Assembly: GCA_018303645.1 (NCBI GenBank)
Contig: JAGVXR010000015.1
Coordinates: forward strand, 1 to 27,862
DNA length: 27,862 nucleotides
Direction of reading: 5' to 3'
From: Candidatus Woesearchaeota archaeon
Lineage (GTDB): Archaea; Nanobdellota; Nanobdellia; Woesearchaeales; GW2011-AR4
The notes under the pieces were generated by a model, which saw only the letters and a program-made list of their open reading frames with translations, made no database searches and was not told the origin of the DNA. Positions 15,143-21,653 of the stretch are shown here, in pieces (positions within the stretch are counted from its first letter, which is position 1; each line of letters begins with the position of its first letter). The position numbers were made by a program, and so were the translations under genes.

Positions 15143-15808
15143 ATGAAATTTTTGACGATATCCGAGATTCTGCTTATTATTGCCGTGCCTTTTCTGGTTT
15201 TCCTTGTCATGCTGAATTTTTACGGGTTTGACAATAATTTTTACAGGGAAAAATTTTTGGAATACGGGGTAAGCCATAATGTCCCGAATTCCGGCTCGCT
15301 GCATGAAAAGGTAATCAATTTCATAAAAGGGGAAAGCAACGAGCTGCCGAATGAGTTTAACGAAAGGGAGCGGCAGCATTTGCTGGATGTAAGAAAAATA
15401 ATCAGAGCTGCTGCAATTTTGCTTTATGCCGCGGCTTTTTTATTCATATTTTTGCTTATTTTTTCATCATTAAAATTAAAAAGCAGCCGCCGCATAATGG
15501 GCTTTACAGGAAAAGCGCTTTTTCTTGGAGGAATATTGACGATAATTTTGGCGGCTGCTGCATTTTTTATGATAAGCTTTGGCTTTTCATCCACATTCGA
15601 GTCATTCCACCAGCTTTTGTTCCAGAAAGGGACTTACTTGTTCGACCCTGCAAATGAAATGATTGTAAACCTGTACCCGGAGCAGTTATTCAGGGACATT
15701 GGAGCGAGAGTATCCAAGGGCGTAATTTTGTCGTCTGCGCTTGTTATTTTGCTCGGGATTATCCTGATTTTCATGTCAAAAAGCAAAAAGAATAAAAAGA
15801 AGGGATAA
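15143..15808 (+). CDS. DUF1461 (TIGR01906-type) integral membrane protein
   Basis: 221 residues with hydrophobic helices at about 8-28, 87-108, 120-148 and 190-212. The family pattern is clear: an extracytoplasmic loop ending in FNEREIQHL-like text (here FNERERQHLLDVRKI), and later FHQLLFQKGTYLFDPANEMIVNLYPEQLF, which matches the F-H-x-x-x-F-x-x-G-x-W/Y-x-F-D-P signature of this uncharacterised family, which is also known from bacteria. It has a lysine-rich C-terminus. Last gene of the small operon. Function unknown. Confidence 0.85.
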   Translation: MKFLTISEILLIIAVPFLVFLVMLNFYGFDNNFYREKFLEYGVSHNVPNSGSLHEKVINFIKGESNELPNEFNERERQHLLDVRKIIRAAAILLYAAAFLFIFLLIFSSLKLKSSRRIMGFTGKALFLGGILTIILAAAAFFMISFGFSSTFESFHQLLFQKGTYLFDPANEMIVNLYPEQLFRDIGARVSKGVILSSALVILLGIILIFMSKSKKNKKKG

Positions 15809-15829
15809 AAACATTAAACTTGTAAAAGA

Positions 15830-16852
15830 ATGAAAAAAATAATTATGATAAGCTTGATGTTAATTTCTTTAGGTATTTTACTTGTCAATGCACAGGAATT
15901 GGCAAGATATGAATTTGATGAGATTGAAGTAGTCTATGCTGCAGAATTTATAGCAAAGCCTATAAGTGTAAATCCAGATAATTGGCTAGTGCAGATTGCA
16001 GGCGGAGTTAATAAGGATATTAAAGTTCTTTATGGCATTGTAGAATTAAAAAAAAATGGAAAAACTGAAATAACAGAAGAATTTATAAGGGTAGAAGGTG
16101 AGGGTGGTTTTGAAAGATTTTTACTTAATAGTTGGAGTTCATATATAGAAAATCAACTTAAATTTCCAATATCTGGTGAAAGCCTTTATGAAGTAGATAT
16201 GCCAACATTAAAAGAAGCAGGAGACCCTAATAAAAAAATAAGAATTGATATCAAATTTTCAGGTGATACTCAATCTTTCTTTTGGTCAGCTAAAAAAATA
16301 GTAGATGCTAATGTGGTAAAAGACTTTACATCACCTATAAACTCAGTATCTCTATATACTAGATTCAAAGAAGGACAAAGATATGCGATTTTACTATCAA
16401 CTCCTGAAGCCGGAGGAAAAGATAAGCAATATACAAGTGTTTTGCCACAAACGGTTGGAAAAGAGCAAGTTATAAAAGAAGGCGAAACTTGTGATGTAGC
16501 TTCAAATAATCAACTCAGCATGTGCTTCAATTACTGCAGTTCAATTGATGAAAGTTGGGCAGCAACATGCGATGGTAATGTATGTGGATGTGTAAGACCT
16601 TTGGGCGAGATGTCCCAATCATCAGAATCCAATGATGTGTCGGTTACACAAGCAATATCCGCACAGACACAAAAGACTGGAATGAAAGAAGGTAACTCGT
16701 GTGATCCTGAAGCTGCGTCTGGTGGGATAGTTGATTGTCTAAACTACTGCAGTTCAATCGGAATAAACCAAGCAACGTGCAACGATGGAACATGTAAGTG
16801 TGTGGAAATAGATGAGGCTCCACAACTTGCTCCAAATCAGGATAAGGGATGA
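15830..16852 (+). CDS. Secreted protein with two C-terminal defensin-like cysteine repeats
   Basis: 340 residues. A signal peptide (basic start, hydrophobic 4-19, NAQ cleavage region near 20-22) leads into a beta-rich domain of about 180 residues without a recognised family. At the C-terminus are two repeats of about 36 residues joined by a polar linker. Repeat 1 has cysteines at 221, 232, 236, 247, 252 and 254; repeat 2 at 291, 303, 307, 317, 322 and 324. Each follows C-x(10-11)-C-xxx-C-x(9-10)-C-x4-C-x-C, the pattern of the cysteine-stabilised alpha/beta fold of invertebrate defensins and related toxins. Both share NYCSSI and a C-x-D-G block. Whether the fold is truly shared needs a structure model. 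Codons are AT-rich, unlike neighbouring genes. The last four bases overlap the next gene. Confidence 0.75.
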   Translation: MKKIIMISLMLISLGILLVNAQELARYEFDEIEVVYAAEFIAKPISVNPDNWLVQIAGGVNKDIKVLYGIVELKKNGKTEITEEFIRVEGEGGFERFLLNSWSSYIENQLKFPISGESLYEVDMPTLKEAGDPNKKIRIDIKFSGDTQSFFWSAKKIVDANVVKDFTSPINSVSLYTRFKEGQRYAILLSTPEAGGKDKQYTSVLPQTVGKEQVIKEGETCDVASNNQLSMCFNYCSSIDESWAATCDGNVCGCVRPLGEMSQSSESNDVSVTQAISAQTQKTGMKEGNSCDPEAASGGIVDCLNYCSSIGINQATCNDGTCKCVEIDEAPQLAPNQDKG

Positions 16853-17121
16853 TTATAAAAATGGGAAAAATTAAAATAACTGGTTTTGTAGCGGTTTTGA
16901 TATTATTTATTGCTGGATGCGAAATTGATAGATGCAATAATATTAATTGCAACGACAATAATCCTTGCACTATAGACACCTGCGATTCTAATACAGGCAC
17001 ATGCAAATACGAAGCCAAAGTGTGTCCTCAAAATCAAAAATGCAGCATCGATACTGGAAATTGTGAAGCCTTGGGCGTAATTGACAAGATAGAAGATGCT
17101 ATTAGGGAAAAACTAGGTTAG
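16849..17121 (+). CDS. Cysteine-rich lipoprotein
   Basis: 90 residues. A basic start, then a hydrophobic stretch ending in the lipobox-like LFIAGC, after which the mature protein would begin at a lipid-anchored cysteine. Then comes a cysteine-rich segment: NCNDNNPCTIDTCDSNTGTCKYE, KVCPQNQKCS, and GNCE. The NPCTxDTC-x-x-x-TGTC pattern is seen in short extracellular repeats of many bacterial and archaeal surface proteins. The C-terminus is a helix (VIDKIEDAIREKL). It overlaps the defensin-like gene by ATGA, so the two are translated together; an in-frame ATG at 16861 is another possible start. Same AT-rich codon style as its partner. Confidence 0.7.
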   Translation: MIIKMGKIKITGFVAVLILFIAGCEIDRCNNINCNDNNPCTIDTCDSNTGTCKYEAKVCPQNQKCSIDTGNCEALGVIDKIEDAIREKLG

Positions 17122-17130
17122 TAAGAAAAA

Positions 17131-17889
17131 ATGCAAAAACTAATCGCGGCAAACTGGAAGATGAACAAGACGATAAATGAAGCAGTTTCGTTTATCTCCG
17201 AGTTTAAAAAATTAATTAAAGATATAAAAAATGCAGAGATAGTTATCTGCCCTCCATTCACCTCTCTTCAAGCTGTTTCTAAAGAATTGAAAAACAGCAA
17301 TATCAAGCTCGGCGCCCAGAACATGCATTTTGAAAATGCAGGCGCATTCACAGGCGAGATATCGCCGTTGATGCTTAAGGAGATTGGATGCGAGTATGTG
17401 ATTCTGGGGCATTCCGAGAGAAGGGAATTTTTTAATGAAACTGATGATTTGATAAACAAAAAAGTTGCTGCAGCGTTAAAAAATGGGCTGAAGCCGATAC
17501 TGTGTGTCGGAGAGACAGCTGAGCAGAGGCAGCACGGAAAAACAGAAGACGTGATTGAGGACCAGATTATAAAATGCCTCAAAGGGGTTGATAAAATAAA
17601 AGATGTTGCCATAGCTTATGAGCCCGTATGGGCAATCAGCAGGGGAAATCCAAACCAGAAAGCAGCGACAAAGGCTGATGCAGAGGACGCTCATTTATTC
17701 ATAAGAAAGCTTCTTGAAGGCATGTATGACGAGAATGCGGCAAAAAACACAAGAATCATTTACGGCGGCTCCATGAAGCCTGAAAACGCAAAAGAGCTTT
17801 TGGCAATGCCGGACATTGACGGAGGCTTGGTTGGAAATGCCTCTTTGAATGCGAAAAGCTTTGCTGAGATTGTTAAAAGCGCTAGATAA
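17131..17889 (+). CDS. tpiA: Triosephosphate isomerase, bacterial-size form
   Basis: It interconverts dihydroxyacetone phosphate and glyceraldehyde 3-phosphate in glycolysis/gluconeogenesis. The catalytic residues are present: N8 and K10 in ANWKMN, H94 in ILGHSERR and E164 in YEPVWAI. YGGS and GLVGNASL near the end form the phosphate site. At 252 residues it has the length of bacterial/eukaryotic enzymes rather than the short archaeal type (about 225), suggesting ancient transfer. The mobile lid after E164 normally reads AIGTGK, but here it is AISRGN (residues 168-173), so the phosphate-gripping loop has changed. The start is nine bases after the lipoprotein stop. Confidence 0.94.
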   Translation: MQKLIAANWKMNKTINEAVSFISEFKKLIKDIKNAEIVICPPFTSLQAVSKELKNSNIKLGAQNMHFENAGAFTGEISPLMLKEIGCEYVILGHSERREFFNETDDLINKKVAAALKNGLKPILCVGETAEQRQHGKTEDVIEDQIIKCLKGVDKIKDVAIAYEPVWAISRGNPNQKAATKADAEDAHLFIRKLLEGMYDENAAKNTRIIYGGSMKPENAKELLAMPDIDGGLVGNASLNAKSFAEIVKSAR

Positions 17890-17900
17890 AATTTTTCTAC

Positions 17901-17957
17901 TGATTAATTAATCAATTCAAACCGTTGCCTTCGGCAACATTAGTTTGGCACGTCGGC
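17901..17957. repeat. Palindrome plus REP-like hairpin after tpiA
   Basis: TGATTAATTAATCA (17901-17914) is a perfect 14-base palindrome. It is followed by the REP-like element at 17916-17957: TTCAAACCGT, the stem-loop GTTGCC-TTC-GGCAAC at 17924-17938, then TTAGTT and GGCACGTCGGC. It lies between the converging tpiA and the pilin-like gene at 18032, so it may also serve as a two-way terminator. Confidence 0.5.
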
Positions 17958-18031
17958 ATTCAGATTTTATTATTGAATTTTTTGTTTGAATTGTAATGTA
18001 TTTCATTGATGCTGCTTATTAAGAAATCACT

Positions 18032-18598
18032 TTAAGGCACATCAACATAAAGCTTTTGTACCGCTGAATATGGCTTGCCGTCTGATGTCTTTATCTCGAC
18101 ATTAAAGATGTAAGTACCTGAAACAGCGTCTGCAGGCGCTTGGATGCCTATGCCTATCGACCTTTCCTCATTCTTTTTCATCACAACATCCCTTGTAACA
18201 GGATTCACAACCAAGCCCTTGAAAGAGCCGATTGGCTGAATCACCTGCTTGTCCTTTTTGTAGCCTATCGGGCTTGACGGCGAAACCTTGACATCAAAAA
18301 TCACCTGGGTGTTTCCCTGCGGCGGATCCAATATGTTGATTATGTTCAGCGCAAAAACTTTAAATTCTGTCCTTGGAATAGTCTTCCTGTCAACTCCTAT
18401 GCAGACCCTGTCAGAGCCCTCGCATACTAATTGGCCGATTCTTCCGTCAAGCTCGCTGATTGTCATGTCCTGGATGTCGATTGCCTGCCTGTAAAGCCTC
18501 GATATGAAAGCCACGCCAAAGCCGAATATCACTATTGAAATCACCAGTACAACTATGAAATTAAGCGATAGTTCTATTGCTGCTTTTTTACCAGGCAT
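18032..18598 (-). CDS. Pilin-like single-helix exported protein, paralogue 2
   Basis: 188 residues, same size and plan as the protein at 12596-13162. GKKAAIELSLNFIVVLVISIVIFGFGVAFI gives a short basic leader, the glutamate in the +5 style of class III signal peptides, and one helix. A helical linker then leads into a beta-rich domain with two cysteines in LVCEGSDRVCIG, not found in the paralogue. GTYIFNVEIKT corresponds to AGSYFFTFDVLN there. It begins one base after the lipoprotein gene, on the same strand, so the pair is one operon. It is probably a surface subunit or a secretion-related anchor. Confidence 0.7.
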   Translation of the reverse strand: MPGKKAAIELSLNFIVVLVISIVIFGFGVAFISRLYRQAIDIQDMTISELDGRIGQLVCEGSDRVCIGVDRKTIPRTEFKVFALNIINILDPPQGNTQVIFDVKVSPSSPIGYKKDKQVIQPIGSFKGLVVNPVTRDVVMKKNEERSIGIGIQAPADAVSGTYIFNVEIKTSDGKPYSAVQKLYVDVP

Positions 18599-18599
18599 T

Positions 18600-19421
18600 T
18601 TATCCGCTTCTCACAAAGAATACCGGTTTTATTGGGGCTGTAAATGCCGCCCTTACAGTCTCATTGGAAAATATATTTGTGCCGTTAACCTTGCCGATTA
18701 AAACCTGCTTTTTATGGGTGTAATCAACTAGGTACCTCAGGCTGCCTGCCTCCTCGGCTTCCTTGGGCCTGTAATTCAAGTTCAATGGAACGTTTATTTT
18801 AACTGAGTCTCCTACGCCATTAAGCGCGTAGTCCATGTCCTGATCGGCAATCAGCTGCTCTATTCTCGCGGATTCCCCGCTGAACAGCAGCTTTATCTTT
18901 GCAAGCCTTATGGGCAATACAGTCTCCTTTCCGGTGTTATCCAGAGCTATCCTGAATTCAAAATTGTCCTTGGCTACGTCAAACGGCTTATTGTACTTGA
19001 TAACAGAGCTTGCCTGGAAAGTGCCTGGGTTTATAGAGTCCAGGAAATTCTGCGGTATTATATCGTTTTTTTCCACGCCAAGAACGCATCGGTTGTCAGC
19101 GCTGCAGTAATAGCGCACATAAGCGGCGTCTTCAGTTCTTGCGCCTGCCTTTACCTTGCCCTTTCCCTCACATTTCCCATAGTCTGCAGGGCAGGTGCAT
19201 TGGTTGCCCGGCTTTCCGTCCTCTATGCTTTCATTTATCCTGTTGCCGCAGCAATTGGGCTGCGAGCCGTATACACATTTCTTTTCCTCGCACGTCGGGA
19301 TTGTGCACTGCCTGGACAGGCAGTCCGAGCTTGTCTTGCACTCGGCTTTGGCGCAGCCGCTTATCACGACTATTGCAGCTATAAGGAAGAAAAACAATAG
19401 GCTTCTGTTTATTTTAACCAT
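18600..19421 (-). CDS. Cysteine-rich lipoprotein, operon partner of pilin-like protein
   Basis: 273 residues. The N-terminus has a hydrophobic helix ending in VVISGCAK, a lipobox. The mature protein begins with a cysteine-rich segment (about residues 23-115) with more than ten cysteines in pairs such as CKTSSDCLSRQC, CEEKKC, NCC, CTCPADYGKC and YCSADNRC. The rest (about 120-273) is an immunoglobulin-like beta domain (FDVAKDNFEFRIALDNTGKET). Both parts should be outside the cell. Gene order and one-base spacing link it to the pilin-like protein; a surface complex is a reasonable inference. The function is unknown. Confidence 0.7.
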   Translation of the reverse strand: MVKINRSLLFFFLIAAIVVISGCAKAECKTSSDCLSRQCTIPTCEEKKCVYGSQPNCCGNRINESIEDGKPGNQCTCPADYGKCEGKGKVKAGARTEDAAYVRYYCSADNRCVLGVEKNDIIPQNFLDSINPGTFQASSVIKYNKPFDVAKDNFEFRIALDNTGKETVLPIRLAKIKLLFSGESARIEQLIADQDMDYALNGVGDSVKINVPLNLNYRPKEAEEAGSLRYLVDYTHKKQVLIGKVNGTNIFSNETVRAAFTAPIKPVFFVRSG

Positions 19422-19558
19422 TCTCTTTTAGTATTCCCTTATAATACTTATATAAATAGGTTGTGGAAAAAACAGGAGCAGGCATAATGTCAAAAATTTC
19501 CTCCAAAAGAAACATTTATATAAAACAAAATCAGGTTATTGCAAAAAGAGGTGATAGC

Positions 19559-19774
19559 ATGGTATGCAATTGCAATTACAACAAAATCAAGCTTCTTTAC
19601 AAGCTTTCCGTGCTTTCAGCATTTGTTGAAAAGCACGCGATAAGGGACGCTGAAAAAGACAGCCATCCGTTGTGCGCCGAGGAATGCAAAGAACTGAAGC
19701 AGGACCTTGAGAGGCATATTGAAAAACTGAGGTTGGCTGTCGAGGGCCTGTCAAGGGAAGGAAAGTTTGGCTGA
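19559..19774 (+). CDS. Small helical cysteine-containing protein
   Basis: 71 residues, cytosolic. CNCNYNK at the N-terminus and LCAEEC near residue 41 supply four cysteines that could bind a metal or form disulfides. The rest is helical (LLYKLSVLSAFVEKHAIRDA, KELKQDLERHIEKLRLAVEGL). The start at 19559 follows GAGGTGATAGC, a good Shine-Dalgarno, and a TATA box (ATTTATATAAA, 19513-19523) lies 36 bases upstream. An in-frame upstream start at 19463 is therefore rejected. I do not recognise the family. Confidence 0.65.
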   Translation: MVCNCNYNKIKLLYKLSVLSAFVEKHAIRDAEKDSHPLCAEECKELKQDLERHIEKLRLAVEGLSREGKFG

Positions 19775-19823
19775 ATAAACTTAGAAAAACATTTAAATTG
19801 GCATAAAATCTTTTAATTCTAGC

Positions 19824-19970
19824 GGGCCCATAGCTCAGGCTGGTTAGAGCGCCGAGTTCAGAAGTATTTTGAACACGCAAGTCTTATATGAGATTTTTGG
19901 TATCAAATAAAAAATTCCAAAAATTCTCTAGGCCAGCCGGAGGTCGCCAGTTCAAATCTGGCTGGGCCCA
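19824..19970 (+). tRNA. Intron-containing tRNA, anticodon unresolved
   Basis: Acceptor GGGCCCA (19824-19830) pairs with TGGGCCC (19963-19969), followed by A73. The D-arm (GCTC...GAGC, 19833-19850) and T-arm (GCCAG-TTCAAAT-CTGGC, 19946-19962) are perfect, and AGGTC before the T-arm is a normal short variable loop. The anticodon arm is interrupted by roughly 70 bases. The acceptor and A73 suggest Ile-type archaeal tRNAs, but no single standard intron gives a good anticodon stem: CCGAG on the 5' side does not match GCCGG on the 3' side. Two introns or an intron inside the stem are possible. It lies three bases from the next tRNA. Confidence 0.75.
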
Positions 19971-19972
19971 TT

Positions 19973-20087
19973 GCTCCCGTGGTGTAGTCCGGATTAAGGA
20001 AGTCCACATATGTGGTTGTTCTTTAAGGATAACCAAGCATTTCGGATTTTCGATCCGAAGACCTGGGTTCAAATCCCGGCGGGAGCA
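19973..20087 (+). tRNA. tRNA-Glu (UUC) with a 40-base intron in the D-loop
   Basis: Acceptor GCTCCCG/CGGGAGC with A73, T-arm CTGGG-TTCAAAT-CCCGG, and an anticodon arm TCGGA-TTTTCGA-TCCGA giving UUC. The D-arm is interrupted: removing 19993-20032 gives the D-loop AGTCCGGCCAA typical of archaeal tRNA-Glu. The junction makes a textbook bulge-helix-bulge: GTCC (19987-19990) pairs with GGAT (20027-20030), with bulges GGA (19991-19993, cut after GG) and AAC (20031-20033, cut after AA). The inner helix TTAAGG (19994-19999) pairs with CTTTAA (20021-20026). The mature length would be 75. An intron after position 19 is outside the usual 37/38 site. Confidence 0.88.
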
Positions 20088-20122
20088 TTTTTTATTTCTG
20101 GCTTAATTTAGGAATAAATAGA

Positions 20123-20212
20123 GAAAGACAAAAGTTTTGATTTATTTTGTTTTGTCTTTCTAATTTTAGTAGCTGATTATTATGAGAAATTACTTTTGTC
20201 AGCTACTAAAAT
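20123..20212. repeat. Two tandem inverted repeats before msrA
   Basis: First hairpin: 20123-20133 and 20150-20160 pair perfectly over 11 bases (GAAAGACAAAA). Second: 20163-20176 and 20199-20212 pair perfectly over 14 bases (ATTTTAGTAGCTGA) around a 22-base loop. They lie between tRNA-Glu and the msrA TATA box (CTATAAATATA, 20221-20231). They could be a terminator plus operator, or a small RNA. A similar double hairpin is at 24238-24329. Confidence 0.6.
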
Positions 20213-20252
20213 ATGGAAAAACTATAAATATAACAACAACAATTTTTATTTC

Positions 20253-20741
20253 ATGCCAACCCAAAAAACCGAAAAAGCGACTTTTGCAACGGGATGCTTC
20301 TGGCAGGTTGAGGAGGCTTTCAGCAAGGTTGAAGGCGTTGTAAGCACAATGGTTGGCTACACAGGAGGCAAGACAAAAAACCCAACCTATGAGAAAGTGT
20401 GCACTGACGCAACAGGGCATGCAGAGGCAGTCCATGTTGAATTTAATCCCAGCAAAGTTTCTTACGAGGAGCTTTTGGATGTATTCTGGAGCATTCACGA
20501 CCCTACACAGTTAAACAGGCAGGGCCCTGATGTTGGCACCCAATACCGCTCGGCAATATCCTACCACAATGAAAAGCAGAAAAAAGCTGCAATTGCCTCA
20601 AAAGAAAAGCTTGAAAAATCAGGAAAATTCAGAAATCCGATTGTTACAGCGATAGTCCCAATATCAGAATTCTACAAGGCAGAGAAATATCACCAAAGAT
20701 ATCTGGAAAAGAGAAAATCAAGGATTTTTAATTTGTTTTAG
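20253..20741 (+). CDS. msrA: Peptide methionine-S-sulfoxide reductase MsrA
   Basis: It reduces the S form of methionine sulfoxide in proteins, using thioredoxin as reductant. 162 residues from the ATG at 20253; the catalytic C15 lies in ATGCFWQVE. GYTGGKTKNPTYEKVC, GHAEAVHVEF and GTQYRSAISYHN follow in the expected order. The upstream start at 20196 lies inside the inverted repeat and upstream of the TATA box, so it is rejected; the TATA box is about 27 bases before 20253, indicating a leaderless transcript. The next gene, ogt, begins eight bases after the stop, making a small damage-repair operon. The thioredoxin at 14152 is a plausible partner. Confidence 0.94.
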   Translation: MPTQKTEKATFATGCFWQVEEAFSKVEGVVSTMVGYTGGKTKNPTYEKVCTDATGHAEAVHVEFNPSKVSYEELLDVFWSIHDPTQLNRQGPDVGTQYRSAISYHNEKQKKAAIASKEKLEKSGKFRNPIVTAIVPISEFYKAEKYHQRYLEKRKSRIFNLF

Positions 20742-20749
20742 CCTCAAAA

Positions 20750-21064
20750 ATGCCACCAAAAAACTTCAACCAAAAAGTTTACGAATTGCTAAAAAAAATC
20801 CCGAAAGGCAAAGTCACGACCTACAGGATTCTTGCAGAAAAATTAGGCACAAAAGCCTACAGGGCAGTTGGCAATGCAATGGCTACAAATCCATACGCCC
20901 CAAAAGTGCCGTGTCATCGTGTTGTTAATTCCAATGGAAATGTTGGAAATTACTCTGGCAAAGGCGGGAAAAAAGGAAAAATAAGAATGCTTGAAAAAGA
21001 AGGGATTAAGATAAAAAATGGCAGGGTTGTGGAGTTTGAGAAACATTTAGTCTGGCATGGCTAA
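20750..21064 (+). CDS. ogt: O6-alkylguanine-DNA alkyltransferase (DNA-binding/active-site domain only)
   Basis: It removes alkyl groups from guanine onto its own cysteine. The 104 residues contain only the C-terminal domain of the MGMT family: winged helix VYELLKKIPKGKVTTYRILAEKLG, the RAVGNAMATNP helix with the arginine finger, and the active-site PCHRVV with C55. The N-terminal RNase H-like domain of full-length enzymes is absent, as in other short MGMT proteins. Because the PCHR cysteine is present, it is a transferase candidate rather than an alkyltransferase-like protein. Co-transcribed with msrA. Confidence 0.9.
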   Translation: MPPKNFNQKVYELLKKIPKGKVTTYRILAEKLGTKAYRAVGNAMATNPYAPKVPCHRVVNSNGNVGNYSGKGGKKGKIRMLEKEGIKIKNGRVVEFEKHLVWHG

Positions 21065-21071
21065 GTATGGC

Positions 21072-21338
21072 TTAAAAACATGGCAGTATATTGCTAGTAT
21101 AATATTCCCGCATAAAATCTTCTCTTTGTTTAAATAGTTCTTTTACATATTTAAAGTCGCCGCTAATATGCGCTTGACATAAAGCACGATTTACAGGGTA
21201 TTTTCTACCTGCCAAATCTCGCATTTCTGATAATTTAAGTTGAAGTTCTATAGCCTCATCAATAAAGCCTTTTCTTATGAATTCTCGGCACAGGCTATCA
21301 CCTTCCTCAACTACACAATTTTCAAACATTTTATACAT
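21072..21338 (-). CDS. Small helical-repeat-like protein, unknown
   Basis: 88 residues, entirely helical by eye (FIRKGFIDEAIELQLKLSEM, YPVNRALCQAHISGDFKYVKELFKQREDF). The A-x-x-x-G-D-F-x-x-V-x-x-L pattern recalls a TPR/ankyrin-like helical pair, but no family can be named. It starts one base after the stop of the next upstream gene (21340-21579), so both are co-translated. Very AT-rich codons, like the PLP-fold gene further upstream on the same strand. Confidence 0.55.
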   Translation of the reverse strand: MYKMFENCVVEEGDSLCREFIRKGFIDEAIELQLKLSEMRDLAGRKYPVNRALCQAHISGDFKYVKELFKQREDFMREYYTSNILPCF

Positions 21339-21339
21339 T

Positions 21340-21579
21340 TTATTTGTATTGTGCTTCTAATCTCTTAAGCAACCTTTCATTGCCAGAGCAAGCTGCAGCC
21401 AATTTAGGATCACCAGATAGCAAAAGGTAAGATACAAACGTCGGCAAGTTTTCTATACTTAATCTTTCAATTAAAGATTTTTTTAATGCCAACTGCTCTT
21501 CTCTTGTGCGAAGTAAATCAGCAGCACTTATGCCTCTTGCATGGTAAAACATTTGCATCAAATTTTGGTAAAGTTTCAT
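21340..21579 (-). CDS. Small helical protein, unknown
   Basis: 79 residues, helical throughout (LYQNLMQMFYHARGI, LRTREEQLALKKSLIERLS, LPTFVSYLLLSGDPKLAAAC, NERLLKRLEAQYK). LLLSGDPKLAAACSGN resembles the turn of a helical repeat, like its downstream neighbour, and the two may be halves of one repeat protein split by a stop. It lies 74 bases downstream of the PLP-fold gene on the same strand. No family recognised. Confidence 0.5.
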   Translation of the reverse strand: MKLYQNLMQMFYHARGISAADLLRTREEQLALKKSLIERLSIENLPTFVSYLLLSGDPKLAAACSGNERLLKRLEAQYK

Positions 21580-21653
21580 TTTATTGTTTAGTTTATCAAT
21601 TAATTTATAATCACCACTTTTTTGAGTTTTGATTGCCTTTAGGACTATCTGAA

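Noticed and set aside
19884..20072. Minus-strand protein frame reading WAQPDLNWRPPAG
   Set aside because: This is the antisense of the T-arm and acceptor of the tRNA at 19824-19970, a common artefact.
20123..20212. CRISPR array
   Set aside because: The repeats are inverted, not direct, occur as two different pairs, and there are no regular spacers or cas genes in the window.
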